Shown: positions 17,349-26,146, counted from the first letter of the stretch. The stretch is DNA of 64,000 nt from Sphingopyxis sp. PET50 (GCF_025244705.1 NZ_CP104207.1:1116001-1180000); one strand, 5' to 3'. Program-made: numbers and translations. The notes: generated by a model not told the origin, from the sequence alone.

Positions 17349-18194
17349 ATGCGGTGGATGGGCATTTTGACCGCGGCGATGGCGACCGCGGCGATGGCGA
17401 CCGCGGCGATGGCGACCGCGGCGGCGGCCGCCCCGCCTCCGGCCGCGGGCAAGCTGCCGATCGAAAAGGGCGTCTGGATCGACGCCGGGGACGTGTGCAG
17501 CACGGCCACCTTCGTCACGGTTTACGACGGGGTCGGCTATGGTTCGATAGGGTTCGACGGCGCCGGTCCGACCGGCGGGCTGCAGACGATCCTGCGGACG
17601 GCGGCCGGAAAGAATGGTTACACCAACGCCTGGTTCGACGACAACACGTCGGTCGATGGCGACCTGTCGGTAAAATCGCTCGGCCCGGGCAGCTTCATGA
17701 CCCGCTTTGTTAGCTATGGCAGCGGATATATCGGCGGCCGGGTCGAGGTGAGCGAAAGCCGGTTCAAGAAATGCGACTTCGCCGTTCTGCCCGCCAGGAC
17801 GCAGGAACTGGTACGCCAGCGCGCGCCGCTGGCGGCGCCGACGGTCGCGCCGGAGGCGGCGCAACCCGCCGCGCTTCCAGCGCCGGTCGCGCCCTTCAAC
17901 ATTCGGCCGGGACATTATGTGCCGGTCGCGGCTCCATGCTCCAGTGCGAGCGAGATGATCTTCTATTTCGACGGCCGACGCTATGGCTGGATCGATCTTG
18001 ACCCCTTCAATCCCAACGCGATGGACCCGGTGAGCGGTTTGAAAAAGCGGGGCGCGGTCTGGGATACCGGCTTTGGCGCCACCATCCGCGTCGATGGGGT
18101 CGAACGCGTGTTCGCCTCGGACGACATCGCCGGCGACGAAAGCCTGCGCTGGTGTCCCGCCAGCCAGGTTCGGTCGTCGGCGCGTGTCCGGTGA
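17349..18194 (+). CDS. Hypothetical secreted protein with two repeated domains
   Basis: A 281-residue protein with an N-terminal signal sequence that includes AAMAT repeated three times. Two stretches resemble each other: EKGVWIDAGDVCSTATF with YDGVGYGSIGF (near residue 36), and RPGHYVPVAAPCSSASEM with FDGRRYGWIDL (near 190). Both share the order G-aromatic, C-S-x-A, DG-x-x-YG. They are joined by a Pro/Ala linker. Four cysteines suggest disulfides in the periplasm. No family recognised. Start ATG 17349, with GGGGAGAA upstream. Confidence 0.7.
   Translation: MRWMGILTAAMATAAMATAAMATAAAAAPPPAAGKLPIEKGVWIDAGDVCSTATFVTVYDGVGYGSIGFDGAGPTGGLQTILRTAAGKNGYTNAWFDDNTSVDGDLSVKSLGPGSFMTRFVSYGSGYIGGRVEVSESRFKKCDFAVLPARTQELVRQRAPLAAPTVAPEAAQPAALPAPVAPFNIRPGHYVPVAAPCSSASEMIFYFDGRRYGWIDLDPFNPNAMDPVSGLKKRGAVWDTGFGATIRVDGVERVFASDDIAGDESLRWCPASQVRSSARVR
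17370..17414 (+). repeat. 15-bp tandem repeat inside a signal-peptide region
   Basis: Three exact copies of ACCGCGGCGATGGCG lie head to tail, encoding AAMAT units in the signal peptide of the gene at 17349. The copy number could vary by slippage, changing the length of the hydrophobic core in steps of five residues. Confidence 0.85.
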
Positions 18195-18224
18195 TCGCTT
18201 GATCGCACCGCGTTCGTTCGCGGC

Positions 18225-18413
18225 TTAACCCGCGCCGTTGGCCTGCTCCAGGATCGCTGCCGCGATGTCCTCCATCCTGCCGGCGACCAGCAACGGTGCG
18301 CCGCCGACCATGCCGACTTGCGTCTGGCCGTTTTCATGGTCGCGGAGCCAGGCGACATTTTCGGCGATCACCAGATAATTGCCGCCGCGCGATTTCAGGG
18401 AAATGAATTTCAT
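18225..18413 (-). CDS. Small hypothetical protein (FlbD-like pattern, uncertain)
   Basis: A 62-residue protein on the minus strand, MKFISLKSRGGNYLVIAEN then a variable middle and MEDIAAAILEQ. The layout (beta strand, I/V-A-x-x-V, then a C-terminal helix) is reminiscent of FlbD-type small proteins, but no flagellar genes are near. It lies back to back with the HAD phosphatase gene, 59 bases from its start. A function cannot be assigned. Confidence 0.6.
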   Translation of the reverse strand: MKFISLKSRGGNYLVIAENVAWLRDHENGQTQVGMVGGAPLLVAGRMEDIAAAILEQANGAG

Positions 18414-18472
18414 GATGCCGTCTCCTGTCCCCGCAAGGCTTGGGCGCCAAATATGAAGATAGTGAGTTTCGC

Positions 18473-19132
18473 ATGACTTTCGCCGCGATCATCTTCGACT
18501 TCGACGGCGTGATCGCCGACAGCGAGGTGCGCGCGAACCTGTCGCTGGCCGAGAGCCTGACCGCGGCCGGCATGCCGACGACCTATGACGAGAGCTTGCG
18601 CGACTATTACGGCCATAATTGGCAGGAGACGCAGCGGCGGATCGAGGCGCGTTTCGGGCGGTCGCTGCCCGCCGATTTTCGCGAGCGGCATCGGACACGG
18701 GCGCGGGCGCGTTTCATGGAGGGGTTCGATGCGGTGCCAGGCGCAGCCGCTTTTCTCGATACGCTCGGCACCATGCCGCGCGCCATCGCTTCGTCGAGCC
18801 GCGCGGACTATATCGGCTGGGCGCTCGGCCTGTTCGGGCTCGGCCATCATTTCGGCGAGCATGTGTACAGCGCCGACGGCTGGGATCGCGGCAAGCCGCA
18901 CCCGGACATCTATCTCGCCGCCGCGAAGGGGCTGGGCGTCGATCCGGCCTCGTGCCTCGCCATCGAGGATTCGCCGACCGGCGCCCGCGCGGCGCTGGCG
19001 GCGGGGATGACCGTCATCGGCTTCTGCGGCGCCGGGCATATCATCGACCGCGCCGCGCATGGCGACATGCTGCGCGCGGTCGGGGTGCATCGGCTTGCAA
19101 TGGCTTTCGAAGAGATTAGCATCGCCGCCTGA
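18473..19132 (+). CDS. HAD-IA family hydrolase (sugar-phosphatase/phosphoglucomutase-like)
   Basis: A 219-residue HAD hydrolase with motif I IIFDFDGVIADSE, motif II IASSSRADYI, Lys in GKPHPDIYLAA, and motif IV AIEDSPTGARAALAAGM. The cap domain is of the small helical type. The family dephosphorylates or isomerises sugar phosphates; the substrate is not evident. The chosen ATG is 18473; an upstream in-frame start at 18440 adds 11 unconserved residues. Confidence 0.85.
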   Translation: MTFAAIIFDFDGVIADSEVRANLSLAESLTAAGMPTTYDESLRDYYGHNWQETQRRIEARFGRSLPADFRERHRTRARARFMEGFDAVPGAAAFLDTLGTMPRAIASSSRADYIGWALGLFGLGHHFGEHVYSADGWDRGKPHPDIYLAAAKGLGVDPASCLAIEDSPTGARAALAAGMTVIGFCGAGHIIDRAAHGDMLRAVGVHRLAMAFEEISIAA

Positions 19133-19155
19133 CCATTTGTCGAGGGGAAGGCGCG

Positions 19156-19425
19156 ATGTGGACGATCCTGTGGCCGTTGATGCTGTTCGGCGCGGTCGTC
19201 GTGTGGCCGGTGTGGCTGTGGCGGCGAATGAAGGAGGTACAACGGATCGCGCGCGACGCGCTCGACGACGCGCCGGAGCGCGATGGCTCGCGCTGGGAAG
19301 AGGCGGCCGTCGGCGGCGACGGGCTAAGCTATGGCAAGGCGCATAACTTCGATCCGGTGCTGGACAAGGCGTCGCGCGACCTGTCGGCCCCCGACATCTT
19401 CAAGGATCTGGAGGGGCGCCGCTGA
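19156..19425 (+). CDS. Hypothetical membrane-anchored protein
   Basis: An 89-residue protein with one N-terminal membrane helix (ILWPLMLFGAVVVWPVWLW) followed by a charged cytoplasmic tail. It follows the HAD gene by 23 bases with GAGGGGAAGG as ribosome-binding site, so they are probably co-transcribed. No family recognised. Confidence 0.7.
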   Translation: MWTILWPLMLFGAVVVWPVWLWRRMKEVQRIARDALDDAPERDGSRWEEAAVGGDGLSYGKAHNFDPVLDKASRDLSAPDIFKDLEGRR

Positions 19426-19522
19426 TTCCATCCCGACCGGAAAAACCGCTGTCCTAAAAAAGGTCGCCGCATTAGCGTCTACGCCATGGACGCCCTTCGA
19501 TCGCATTTCCCGCATCGTTTCC

Positions 19523-19690
19523 GTATAAAGTTGCCTAGTTTTCAGCCGCTTTTCGCGCGAACCCTTTTTGCCGTTCCCCGGCGAAAGCCGGGGTCCAGGG
19601 ACGAATGGCGCGCCGTAACTGCTGGACCCCGGCTTTCGCCGGGGAACGGCAGCTGACGATGTGAATTCAGTGTAAAGTTACGCAGTTTTC
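19523..19690 (+). repeat. 21-bp imperfect direct repeats flanking a REP hairpin
   Basis: The segments at 19523-19543 and 19670-19690 share 17 of 21 positions (core TAAAGTT, then AGTTTTC). The REP hairpin at 19570-19650 lies between them. The second copy ends 28 bases before the hydrolase start, in a promoter position. The remaining bases of this 292-bp gap (19426-19717) show nothing else that I recognise. Confidence 0.5.
19570..19650 (+). repeat. REP-type inverted repeat (CCCCGGC family)
   Basis: Perfectly complementary arms at 19570-19598 and 19622-19650, built on GTTCCCCGGCGAAAGCCGGG, could form a very stable hairpin with a 23-base loop. A single decayed arm of the same family is at 37968-37994. 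This is a common sphingomonad intergenic repeat and could end or stabilise transcripts. Confidence 0.8.
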
Positions 19691-19717
19691 CGTCACTTCC
19701 CCCCAAGGAGAGATGCC

Positions 19718-20590
19718 ATGTGCAGCGAAGATACCGAAGCTGACCTCGACCGAGCCGGTCTGCCCGTCGGGCGGCGCAGCTTTGCCGCGCTCGCGGGTGC
19801 CGGCGCGCTGCTGGCGGCGCTGCCCGCGCGGGCGATCGCGGGCAGGGTGCTGACCCGGCGCGATGTCGCGATCACGACCGCCGACGGCACCGCCGACGCC
19901 TATTTCGTCGCGCCCGCCGAGGGTGCGCATCCGGGCGTGCTGGTGTGGCCCGACATCCGCGGGCTGCGCCCCGCCTTCCGCCAGATGGCCGACCGGCTGG
20001 CGGGCGAGGGCTATGCGGTGCTGACCGTGAATCCCTTCTATCGCTGGCAGAAATCGCCGGTCGTCGATGCGGCGAACGACTGGAGCGATCCCGAGATACA
20101 GAAGAAGCTGTTCGGTTATCTGAAGCAGCTCGACAGGACGCTCGTCACCACCGATGCGGCCGCGTATCTCGCCTTCCTCGACGCGCAGAAGGAGGTCGAT
20201 GCCAAGCGGCGGATCGGGACCACCGGCTATTGCATGGGCGGTGCGATGACCATCTATACGGCGGCGCTGAATCCCAATCGTGTCGGCGCGGCGGCGAGCT
20301 TTCATGGCGGCGGCGTCGCCACCGACGCGCCCGACAGCCCGCACCTGCTGATCGGCGACACCAATGCCGGCTATTTGTTCGCGATCGCCGACAATGACGA
20401 TCAGAAGGATCCCGAGGAGAAGAACCGGCTGAACGACGCACTCGCACCCTCGCCGCACTGGCACGAGGTCGAGGTCTACAAGGGCGCGATGCACGGCTGG
20501 TGCCCGCCCGACGGCCGCGCCTATGACGAGGCGGCGGCGGAAAAGGCGTGGGGCCGGATGCTCGAACTGTTCAAGGCCGAACTGGCCTGA
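19718..20590 (+). CDS. Dienelactone hydrolase family protein (exported, Tat-type signal)
   Basis: A 290-residue alpha/beta hydrolase. Residues 18-42 (GRRSFAALAGAGALLAALPA) are a twin-arginine-type signal. The nucleophile elbow is GYCMGGA, with Cys as in dienelactone hydrolases, and the catalytic His is in GAMHGWCPPD; an Asp candidate is FAIADNDDQ. The natural substrate is unknown. A dienelactone role would need chlorocatechol-pathway genes, none of which are present. Followed 11 bases later by a small membrane protein. Confidence 0.85.
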   Translation: MCSEDTEADLDRAGLPVGRRSFAALAGAGALLAALPARAIAGRVLTRRDVAITTADGTADAYFVAPAEGAHPGVLVWPDIRGLRPAFRQMADRLAGEGYAVLTVNPFYRWQKSPVVDAANDWSDPEIQKKLFGYLKQLDRTLVTTDAAAYLAFLDAQKEVDAKRRIGTTGYCMGGAMTIYTAALNPNRVGAAASFHGGGVATDAPDSPHLLIGDTNAGYLFAIADNDDQKDPEEKNRLNDALAPSPHWHEVEVYKGAMHGWCPPDGRAYDEAAAEKAWGRMLELFKAELA

Positions 20591-20600
20591 GCGCGGGCAT

Positions 20601-20837
20601 ATGACCGGCCTGTTCCTCCTCGTTGCAACTGGCACCTTTGTGTTGATATTCGCCGTGCCACGCCTTTCCAGGCGGGTGCATCGGCGAACGATCGACGTCG
20701 CTCCGGCCGGTTCGGGTACGCCGGACTATTCGGATATTGTCGGCGACGACAAGGGGTTTCGCTTGGAAAAGCCTCATGGTGTCATTCATGACGCCATTCC
20801 CCACGACAAGGCGGGGCCTCCGCCGTCCGTCGGCTGA
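20601..20837 (+). CDS. Hypothetical small membrane protein
   Basis: A 78-residue protein with one N-terminal membrane helix (GLFLLVATGTFVLIFAVP) and a polar tail. The start ATG is at 20601, just after the hydrolase stop. No family recognised, and the evidence that it is expressed is only the open frame, spacing and the membrane segment. Confidence 0.5.
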   Translation: MTGLFLLVATGTFVLIFAVPRLSRRVHRRTIDVAPAGSGTPDYSDIVGDDKGFRLEKPHGVIHDAIPHDKAGPPPSVG

Positions 20838-20851
20838 ATGCCTCTGCGCAT

Positions 20852-21451
20852 ATGGAGGTCCATTTCATCCGGTCGGGCGCGCGCCGCTATTCGATGCGCA
20901 TCGAGCGGGCGGGGCTCCCCACGCTCGTCATGGACCCGGCGCCGGGGTTCGACGCCGACGTGCCACACGACATGGTGCATTTCGTCGTCGAGGCGGTGCT
21001 GGGGCTGAAGGGCGGGGTGTTCGGGCAGATCGCGGCGGGCGGAACCGCGGGGTCTTTCCATGTCGAGGCGGCGTCCGGCAAGGCCGATGCACGCGAACAG
21101 CGGCGGACGGTGCGCAAACAGGTCGCCAAGGGAAAGAAGCTGATCGAGGGACAGGGGCGCGAAGGCGAGTTGTCCGAATTGGCCGCCTTCCTGCTCGACA
21201 TCGGCTGGCGCAGTGCGAACCGGCCCGACGGCGCCGAACGGCGCGCCGCGCTGGGCGAGGCCGCGCGCGTCAGGCGGACGCTGAGCGATGGGGAGCAAGC
21301 GGCGATCGACGCGGCGCGACCGGCGGTGTTCGCGGCCTTTGACGCGTTGGCCGCGCAATGGCGCGCGCTGCGGGTGGGCGAGGCGCTGGTGCTGGAATGG
21401 CCGACGTTGCGGCGGATCAGCGATGCTGCTTCCCGAACCCGTTCGCCCTGA
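20852..21451 (+). CDS. Hypothetical protein
   Basis: A 199-residue soluble protein, mixed alpha/beta in appearance, starting MEVHFIRSGARRYSMRIERA and containing a long charged helix region. No family recognised. The last few residues and the TGA stop lie within a REP arm (21439-21462), so the repeat has probably replaced the original end of the gene. Confidence 0.65.
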   Translation: MEVHFIRSGARRYSMRIERAGLPTLVMDPAPGFDADVPHDMVHFVVEAVLGLKGGVFGQIAAGGTAGSFHVEAASGKADAREQRRTVRKQVAKGKKLIEGQGREGELSELAAFLLDIGWRSANRPDGAERRAALGEAARVRRTLSDGEQAAIDAARPAVFAAFDALAAQWRALRVGEALVLEWPTLRRISDAASRTRSP

Positions 21452-21516
21452 GCTTGTCGAAGGGCCGTTCTTTCTTAAAGGAAAGGACGGTGCTTCGACA
21501 AGCTCAGCACGAACGG
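21439..21516 (+). repeat. REP-type inverted repeat (CTTCGACA family)
   Basis: Arms at 21439-21462 and 21493-21516 (CCGTTCGCCCTGAGCTTGTC and its complement) form a hairpin. Same family as 2653-2769. It lies between two convergent genes and could serve as a transcript end for both. Confidence 0.75.
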
Positions 21517-21531
21517 AAGTAGGCAGGTGGG

Positions 21532-22548
21532 TCACCCCATCGGGTAGAGAATATCCCGGCTCACCTGGTGCAGCGCGGTCATCACCTCGTCGCTCAGCAC
21601 CAGCTCCTTCGCCGCGAGGATCGGATCGACCTGGTCATAGGCGCTGACCCCGACGATCGTCGAGGCGACGAAATCATGCTGCTTCGACCAGGCGGTCGCC
21701 ATCGTCACCGGGTGCAGCCCGGCCTCTTCGGCGATGGCGAGATAGCGTTCGGTCGCGGCGAGGCTCCGGTCGTTGACGAAGCGGCGCCCCATCGCGGCCT
21801 GGCGCCCCGGCATCTGCAGGTAGCGCGAGAAGCGCGCGCCCTCCGGCGTCGCGCCGCCCTGATATTTGCCCGACAGCACCCCGCCCGCGAGCGGCGAATA
21901 AGGGATCAGGCTGACGCCTTCCTGCCGGCATACCTGTTTCAGCTCGTCCTCGAAACGGCGGTTGTTGAGGCTGAAATTATTCTGGATCGTGTGATAGCGG
22001 GCGACGCCCAGCCGCTCCGACGCCGCGAGCGACTTCATCAGCCCCCAGCTCGTCTCGTTCGAGCAGCCGAGGATGCGCACCTTGCCGACGCGGACGAGCT
22101 CGTCGAGCGCGTCCATCATCTCGTCATAGGGGGCGTCATGGTCGGGCCAATGCGTCTGGTAGAGGTCGACATAATCGGTCTGCAGCCGCGTCAGGCTGTC
22201 GTCGATGGCCTGGAAGATGTTCTTGCGGTCGAGCGCGGTCATGCCGCCCCGGCACGGCGATTTGAACCAGACATGGCTCGGCCCCGACACCTTGGTCGCG
22301 AGGATGATCGCGTCGCGCGGCTTGGTCTTCAGCCAGCGCCCGACGATCTCCTCGGTGCGGCCGACCCATTTGGTATCGGGCGGCACCGGATAGCCCTCGG
22401 CGGTGTCGTAGAAATTGATGCCCTCGTCGAAGCAGCGGTCGAGGACGCGCAACGCTTCGGCCTCGTCGGTCTGGCTGCCGAAGGTCATCGTTCCCATGCA
22501 GATATCGGACACATGGATGGCGCTCTTGCCGAGACGGCGGCTTTGCAT
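21532..22548 (-). CDS. Aldo/keto reductase
   Basis: A 338-residue NADP(H)-dependent oxidoreductase of the TIM-barrel AKR superfamily, Tas-like group. It shows CMGTMTFGSQTDEAEALRVL, the catalytic Asp/Tyr in GINFYDTAEGYPVP, Lys in ILATKVSG, His in YQTHWPDHD, and the cofactor region AWSKQHDFVASTIVGV. The physiological substrate is unknown. It is followed by the LysE exporter gene on the other side of its promoter. Confidence 0.88.
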   Translation of the reverse strand: MQSRRLGKSAIHVSDICMGTMTFGSQTDEAEALRVLDRCFDEGINFYDTAEGYPVPPDTKWVGRTEEIVGRWLKTKPRDAIILATKVSGPSHVWFKSPCRGGMTALDRKNIFQAIDDSLTRLQTDYVDLYQTHWPDHDAPYDEMMDALDELVRVGKVRILGCSNETSWGLMKSLAASERLGVARYHTIQNNFSLNNRRFEDELKQVCRQEGVSLIPYSPLAGGVLSGKYQGGATPEGARFSRYLQMPGRQAAMGRRFVNDRSLAATERYLAIAEEAGLHPVTMATAWSKQHDFVASTIVGVSAYDQVDPILAAKELVLSDEVMTALHQVSRDILYPMG

Positions 22549-22597
22549 GTTTCATTTCTCCGGTCGCGAGGGGAGGGGCGCGCCGGTGCATAGGCGA

Positions 22598-23188
22598 TCA
22601 GATCAGAAGCGCAAGCGATCCGACGAGCAGCGCCGCCATCGTCCAGTTGAAGGCCTTCAGCCGCGCCGGGCTCGACAGCCAGCCGCGCAGCACCTGTCCC
22701 ATCACCGCCCACAGGCTGGTCGAGGGCAGGTTGATGATCCCGAAGATCAAGGCGACGAGCAGCACCGCCGCGAAATTGCGGTCGGGCGCGTAGAGCGCGA
22801 TCGCGGAGAGCGCCATCGTCCACGCCTTCGGATTGACCCATTGGAAGAGTACGGCCTGGAAGAAGCTCATCGGCTTGCCGCGCGCGGTGCCGCCGGTATC
22901 GGGAGCGGCGGCGTTGGCGATCTTCCACGCGAGCCAGAGGAGATAGGCGACGCTCACCACCTTGAGGATGCTGTTCAGGACCGGGAACAGATCGAACAGC
23001 CCCATCAGCCCGACGCCGACGAGGACGATCATCAGCGTAAAGCCGATGCCGACCCCCAGCGCGTGCGGCACGGTGCGGCGCAGGCCGAAATTGGCGCCCG
23101 ATGCCATCAGCATCATGTTGTTCGGTCCCGGCGTGATAGACGAGACAAGCGCGAAGGCGGAGAGCGCGGCGAGAGTGGTCTGTTCCAT
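22598..23188 (-). CDS. LysE family amino-acid exporter
   Basis: A 196-residue inner-membrane protein with six hydrophobic segments. The N-terminal signature SSITPGPNNMMLMASGANFG is that of the LysE/RhtB group, which exports amino acids or homoserine-like compounds. It is divergent from an Lrp/AsnC regulator 74 bases away, the common arrangement in which the regulator senses the amino acid and switches on the exporter. Start chosen at ATG 23188 rather than the TTG upstream. Confidence 0.9.
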   Translation of the reverse strand: MEQTTLAALSAFALVSSITPGPNNMMLMASGANFGLRRTVPHALGVGIGFTLMIVLVGVGLMGLFDLFPVLNSILKVVSVAYLLWLAWKIANAAAPDTGGTARGKPMSFFQAVLFQWVNPKAWTMALSAIALYAPDRNFAAVLLVALIFGIINLPSTSLWAVMGQVLRGWLSSPARLKAFNWTMAALLVGSLALLI

Positions 23189-23262
23189 ACAGCGCAATAT
23201 AATGCGTTTCGATCCGCGGCGGATTGCAAAGATCGGCTTTGATCGGGTAAACTCTGCAACCT
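23189..23262. promoter_or_regulatory. Divergent promoter region of lysE-like and lrp-like genes
   Basis: A 74-base gap between two divergent starts, AT-richer than its surroundings (AATATAATGCG toward the exporter). It must hold both promoters and probably the Lrp-type binding site. No single clear palindrome is visible. Confidence 0.5.
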
Positions 23263-23715
23263 ATGACCAAGATGGATGCCATTGGCCGCAAGATATTGCA
23301 CGAACTGTCGCGCGACGGGCGAATCTCGAACCTCGAACTCGCCGAGCGCGTGGGGCTGTCGCCCTCGGCCTGTCTGCGCCGCGTGCAGGAGCTCGAACGC
23401 AGCGGCGTCATCAAGGGCTATCGCGCGGTGATCGATCCCGCGAAGCTCGGGCTGACCTTCCTCGCCTATGTGACCGTCGGCCTGTCGTCGCACACCAAAC
23501 AGTCGCAGGCCGATTTCGAGGCAGCGATGGCGGTGGCGCCCGAAGTGCGCGAATGCCACAATATCACCGGCACGATCGAATATATATTGCGCGTCGAGGC
23601 GGCGGACCTAGTGGCGTACAAGCATTTCCACACCGAGGTGCTGGGCGTGCTGCCACAGGTGAATGCGATCACCACCTATGTGCTGATGGGATCACCGAAG
23701 GACGAGCGGGCATAA
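23263..23715 (+). CDS. Lrp/AsnC family transcriptional regulator
   Basis: A 150-residue protein with an N-terminal helix-turn-helix ([30 protein letters not shown]) and a C-terminal RAM ligand-binding domain ([20 protein letters not shown]). It would bind DNA as a dimer or octamer and respond to an amino acid. The divergent LysE exporter is its likely target. Confidence 0.9.
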   Translation: MTKMDAIGRKILHELSRDGRISNLELAERVGLSPSACLRRVQELERSGVIKGYRAVIDPAKLGLTFLAYVTVGLSSHTKQSQADFEAAMAVAPEVRECHNITGTIEYILRVEAADLVAYKHFHTEVLGVLPQVNAITTYVLMGSPKDERA

Positions 23716-23720
23716 CGACA

Positions 23721-23810
23721 CGTCGCCCCCGCGAAGGCGGGGGCCGCTATCAGCCTTCTCCTTCGCCGCTGCGCAAACCGATTGCGGCCCCCGCCTTCGC
23801 GGGGGCGACG
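23721..23810 (+). repeat. Long inverted repeat (REP type, CGTCGCCCCC family)
   Basis: Arms at 23721-23747 and 23784-23810 are exact complements (CGTCGCCCCCGCGAAGGCGG and so on), with a 36-base loop. It fills the gap after the Lrp-type gene and could act as a bidirectional hairpin, although no T-run follows. Confidence 0.8.
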
Positions 23811-23851
23811 AGGTGCTTGAACCTCACCCCTCGCGACCGCATATCCGTTTC

Positions 23852-24838
23852 ATGCTGAAACTCTCCCTGCTCGACCTCGTCCCCGTCACCGACACAGGGA
23901 CGATTGCTCAATCGCTCGCCAACGCAGCTGATCTTGCGAGGCACGCGGAGGCACTCGGCTATGGTCGCTATTGGGTTGCCGAGCATCACGGCATGGCGGG
24001 CATCGCCAGCGCAGCGACCTCGGTCGTGCTCGCGCATATCGGGCACGCGACCTCGACGATCCGCATCGGGTCGGCGGGCATCATGCTGCCCAACCATGCG
24101 CCGATGGTGATCGCCGAGCAGTTCGGCACGCTGGAAGCGTTGTTCCCTGGCCGCATCGACCTTGGCCTCGGCCGCGCGCCGGGGTCCGACGGTGTCGTCG
24201 CCCGCGCGCTGCGCCGCAACCTCGCCAGCGACGAGCGGCAATTCCCGCAGGATGTCGTCGAACTGCAGGCCTTCCTCGCCGGCGACGAGCGGCTCGGCAT
24301 CCGCGCGGTGCCGGGGGAGGGGACAAATATTCCGATCTGGATCCTCGGGTCGAGCCTGTTCGGCGCGCAGCTGGCGGCGATGCTCGGATTACCCTATGCC
24401 TTTGCGAGCCATTTCGCGCCCGATGCGCTGGACGAGGCGCTCGAACTCTATCGCCGCCAGTTCAAGCCGTCGGAGCAATTGTCGGAGCCTTATGCCGCCG
24501 CCGCGTTCAACATCTTTGCCGCCGACACGCGCGAAGAGGCCGAACTGCTCGCCTCGTCGCAGCAGCAGGCGTTCGTCGCGCTGCGCACCGGCAACCCCGG
24601 CCGGATGAAGCCGCCGCTCGCGGGTTACAAGGACAGCCTGCCGCCCAATGCGCGCGCGATCCTCGACCATGTGTTGCAATGTTCGGCGGTCGGCACCGCC
24701 GACGATATTCGCGACGGGCTCAAGGCCTTCGTCGCGCGCACCGGCGTCGACGAGGTCGTCGTGGCGTCCTCGATGTACGATCACGGCGCGCGCAAACATT
24801 CGGTCGCGCTGGCGATGGAGGCCGCGAAGTCGCTTTGA
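23852..24838 (+). CDS. LLM class flavin-dependent oxidoreductase
   Basis: A 328-residue bacterial-luciferase-like monooxygenase. It shows the family order [38 protein letters not shown] and [14 protein letters not shown], then [11 protein letters not shown]. It would use reduced FMN from a separate reductase; the substrate is unknown. Start chosen at ATG 23852; an in-frame start at 23813 would add residues encoded next to the upstream repeat. Confidence 0.88.
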   Translation: MLKLSLLDLVPVTDTGTIAQSLANAADLARHAEALGYGRYWVAEHHGMAGIASAATSVVLAHIGHATSTIRIGSAGIMLPNHAPMVIAEQFGTLEALFPGRIDLGLGRAPGSDGVVARALRRNLASDERQFPQDVVELQAFLAGDERLGIRAVPGEGTNIPIWILGSSLFGAQLAAMLGLPYAFASHFAPDALDEALELYRRQFKPSEQLSEPYAAAAFNIFAADTREEAELLASSQQQAFVALRTGNPGRMKPPLAGYKDSLPPNARAILDHVLQCSAVGTADDIRDGLKAFVARTGVDEVVVASSMYDHGARKHSVALAMEAAKSL

Positions 24839-24847
24839 GGCGCCGTG

Positions 24848-24877
24848 TTGACGCGGATCGGGCGGCGGCAGTATAGG
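24848..24877 (+). promoter_or_regulatory. Putative sigma-70 promoter of argD operon
   Basis: TTGACG (24848-24853), an 18-base spacer and TATAGG (24872-24877) fit a housekeeping promoter about 80 bases before argD. Transcription would start near 24884, at the edge of the hairpins described next. Confidence 0.5.
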
Positions 24878-24879
24878 GA

Positions 24880-24918
24880 CCGCCCGACCGAGGGCGGCCC
24901 ATGAGGGGTCGCCTTTTT
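24880..24918 (+). promoter_or_regulatory. Overlapping hairpins in the argD leader (attenuator or operator candidate)
   Basis: CCGCCC/GGGCGG (24880-24885 with 24892-24897) forms one hairpin. GGCGGCC/GGTCGCC (24893-24899 with 24907-24913) forms another that shares bases with it and is followed by TTTTT. The second looks like an intrinsic terminator and excludes the first. It could attenuate argD, end upstream transcripts, or the first palindrome could be a repressor site. Confidence 0.45.
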
Positions 24919-24958
24919 GCTTTGGCCGGACGTTCTTGGTTCTGGAAAGGTGCCCGAC

Positions 24959-26145
24959 ATGTCGATCACGCCGCTGATGCCCGTTTACCCCCGGTGCGGC
25001 GTGCGTCCGGTGCGAGGCGAGGGCGCCTATCTGATCGGCGAGCGCGGCGAGCGCTATCTCGACTTCGCGAGCGGCATCGCGGTCAACCTGCTCGGCCACG
25101 GCCACCCGCATCTGACCAGGGCGATCCAGGATCAGGCCGCGACGCTGATGCATGTGTCGAACCTCTATGGCAGCCCGCAGGGCGAGGCCTATGCGCAGCG
25201 GCTGGTCGACAACACCTTCGCGGATACCGTCTTCTTCACCAATTCGGGCGCCGAGGCGGTCGAATGTTCGATCAAGACCGCGCGCGCCTATCATTCGAGC
25301 GCGGGCAACGCGCACAAGCACACGCTGATCACCTTCAACAACGCCTTCCACGGCCGCACGCTCGGCACGATCTCGGCGACCAACCAGGAGAAACTGCGCA
25401 AGGGTTTCGACCCGCTGCTGCCCGGCTTCGCCTACGCGCCGTTCGACGACGTCAACGCGGCGCTCGATCTGGTCGACGACAACACGGCGGGCTTTTTGCT
25501 CGAACCCGTGCAGGGCGAGGGCGGCATCCGTCCGGCGTCGCAGCCCTTCCTGCAGGCGCTGCGCGACATCTGTAACGAACGCGACCTGATGCTGATATTC
25601 GACGAGGTTCAGTGCGGGGTCGCGCGCACCGGCACGCTTTATGCCCATGAACAGTTCGGGGTCACCCCGGACATCATGGCGAGCGCCAAGGGTATCGGCG
25701 GCGGCTTCCCGATGGGCGCGTGCCTCGCGACCGAAAAGGCGGCGCGCGGCATGGTGATCGGCACGCACGGTTCGACCTATGGCGGCAACCCGCTCGCGAT
25801 GGCGGCCGGGCAGGCGGTGCTCGACGTGGTGCTCGAGGACGGCTTCCTCGAAGGCGTCAGGGCGACCGGCGAGCGGCTGCGCGGGGCGCTCGAACAGCTT
25901 ATCCCGAACCATGACAATCTCTTCGAGAGCGTGCGCGGCATGGGGCTGATGCTCGGCATCAAGATGAAAAGCGACAGCCGTGCCTTCGTCGCGCATCTGC
26001 GTGACAACCATGGGCTGCTGACAGTGGCGGCGGGAGACAATGTCATCCGCGTCCTGCCCCCGCTCAACATCGAGGAATCGCACATCAACGAATGCATCGA
26101 GAAACTGTCGGCGGGCGCGGCGAGCTATACGCCGCCCGAAGCCTG

Positions 26146-26146
<1 letters not shown>
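24959..26146 (+). CDS. argD: Acetylornithine aminotransferase
   Basis: A 395-residue PLP enzyme of class III, converting N-acetylglutamate semialdehyde to N-acetylornithine in arginine synthesis. Motifs: [50 protein letters not shown] and the PLP lysine in [14 protein letters not shown]. Start at ATG 24959; upstream in-frame codons overlap the leader hairpin region. It overlaps argF by 3 bases (stop TGA 26144-26146, start ATG 26146), so the operon is argD-argF-hslO. Confidence 0.93.

Noticed and set aside
19570..23810. A CRISPR array in the repeat-rich intergenic regions
   Set aside because: The repeats are single inverted pairs, not regularly spaced direct repeats, and no cas genes are near.
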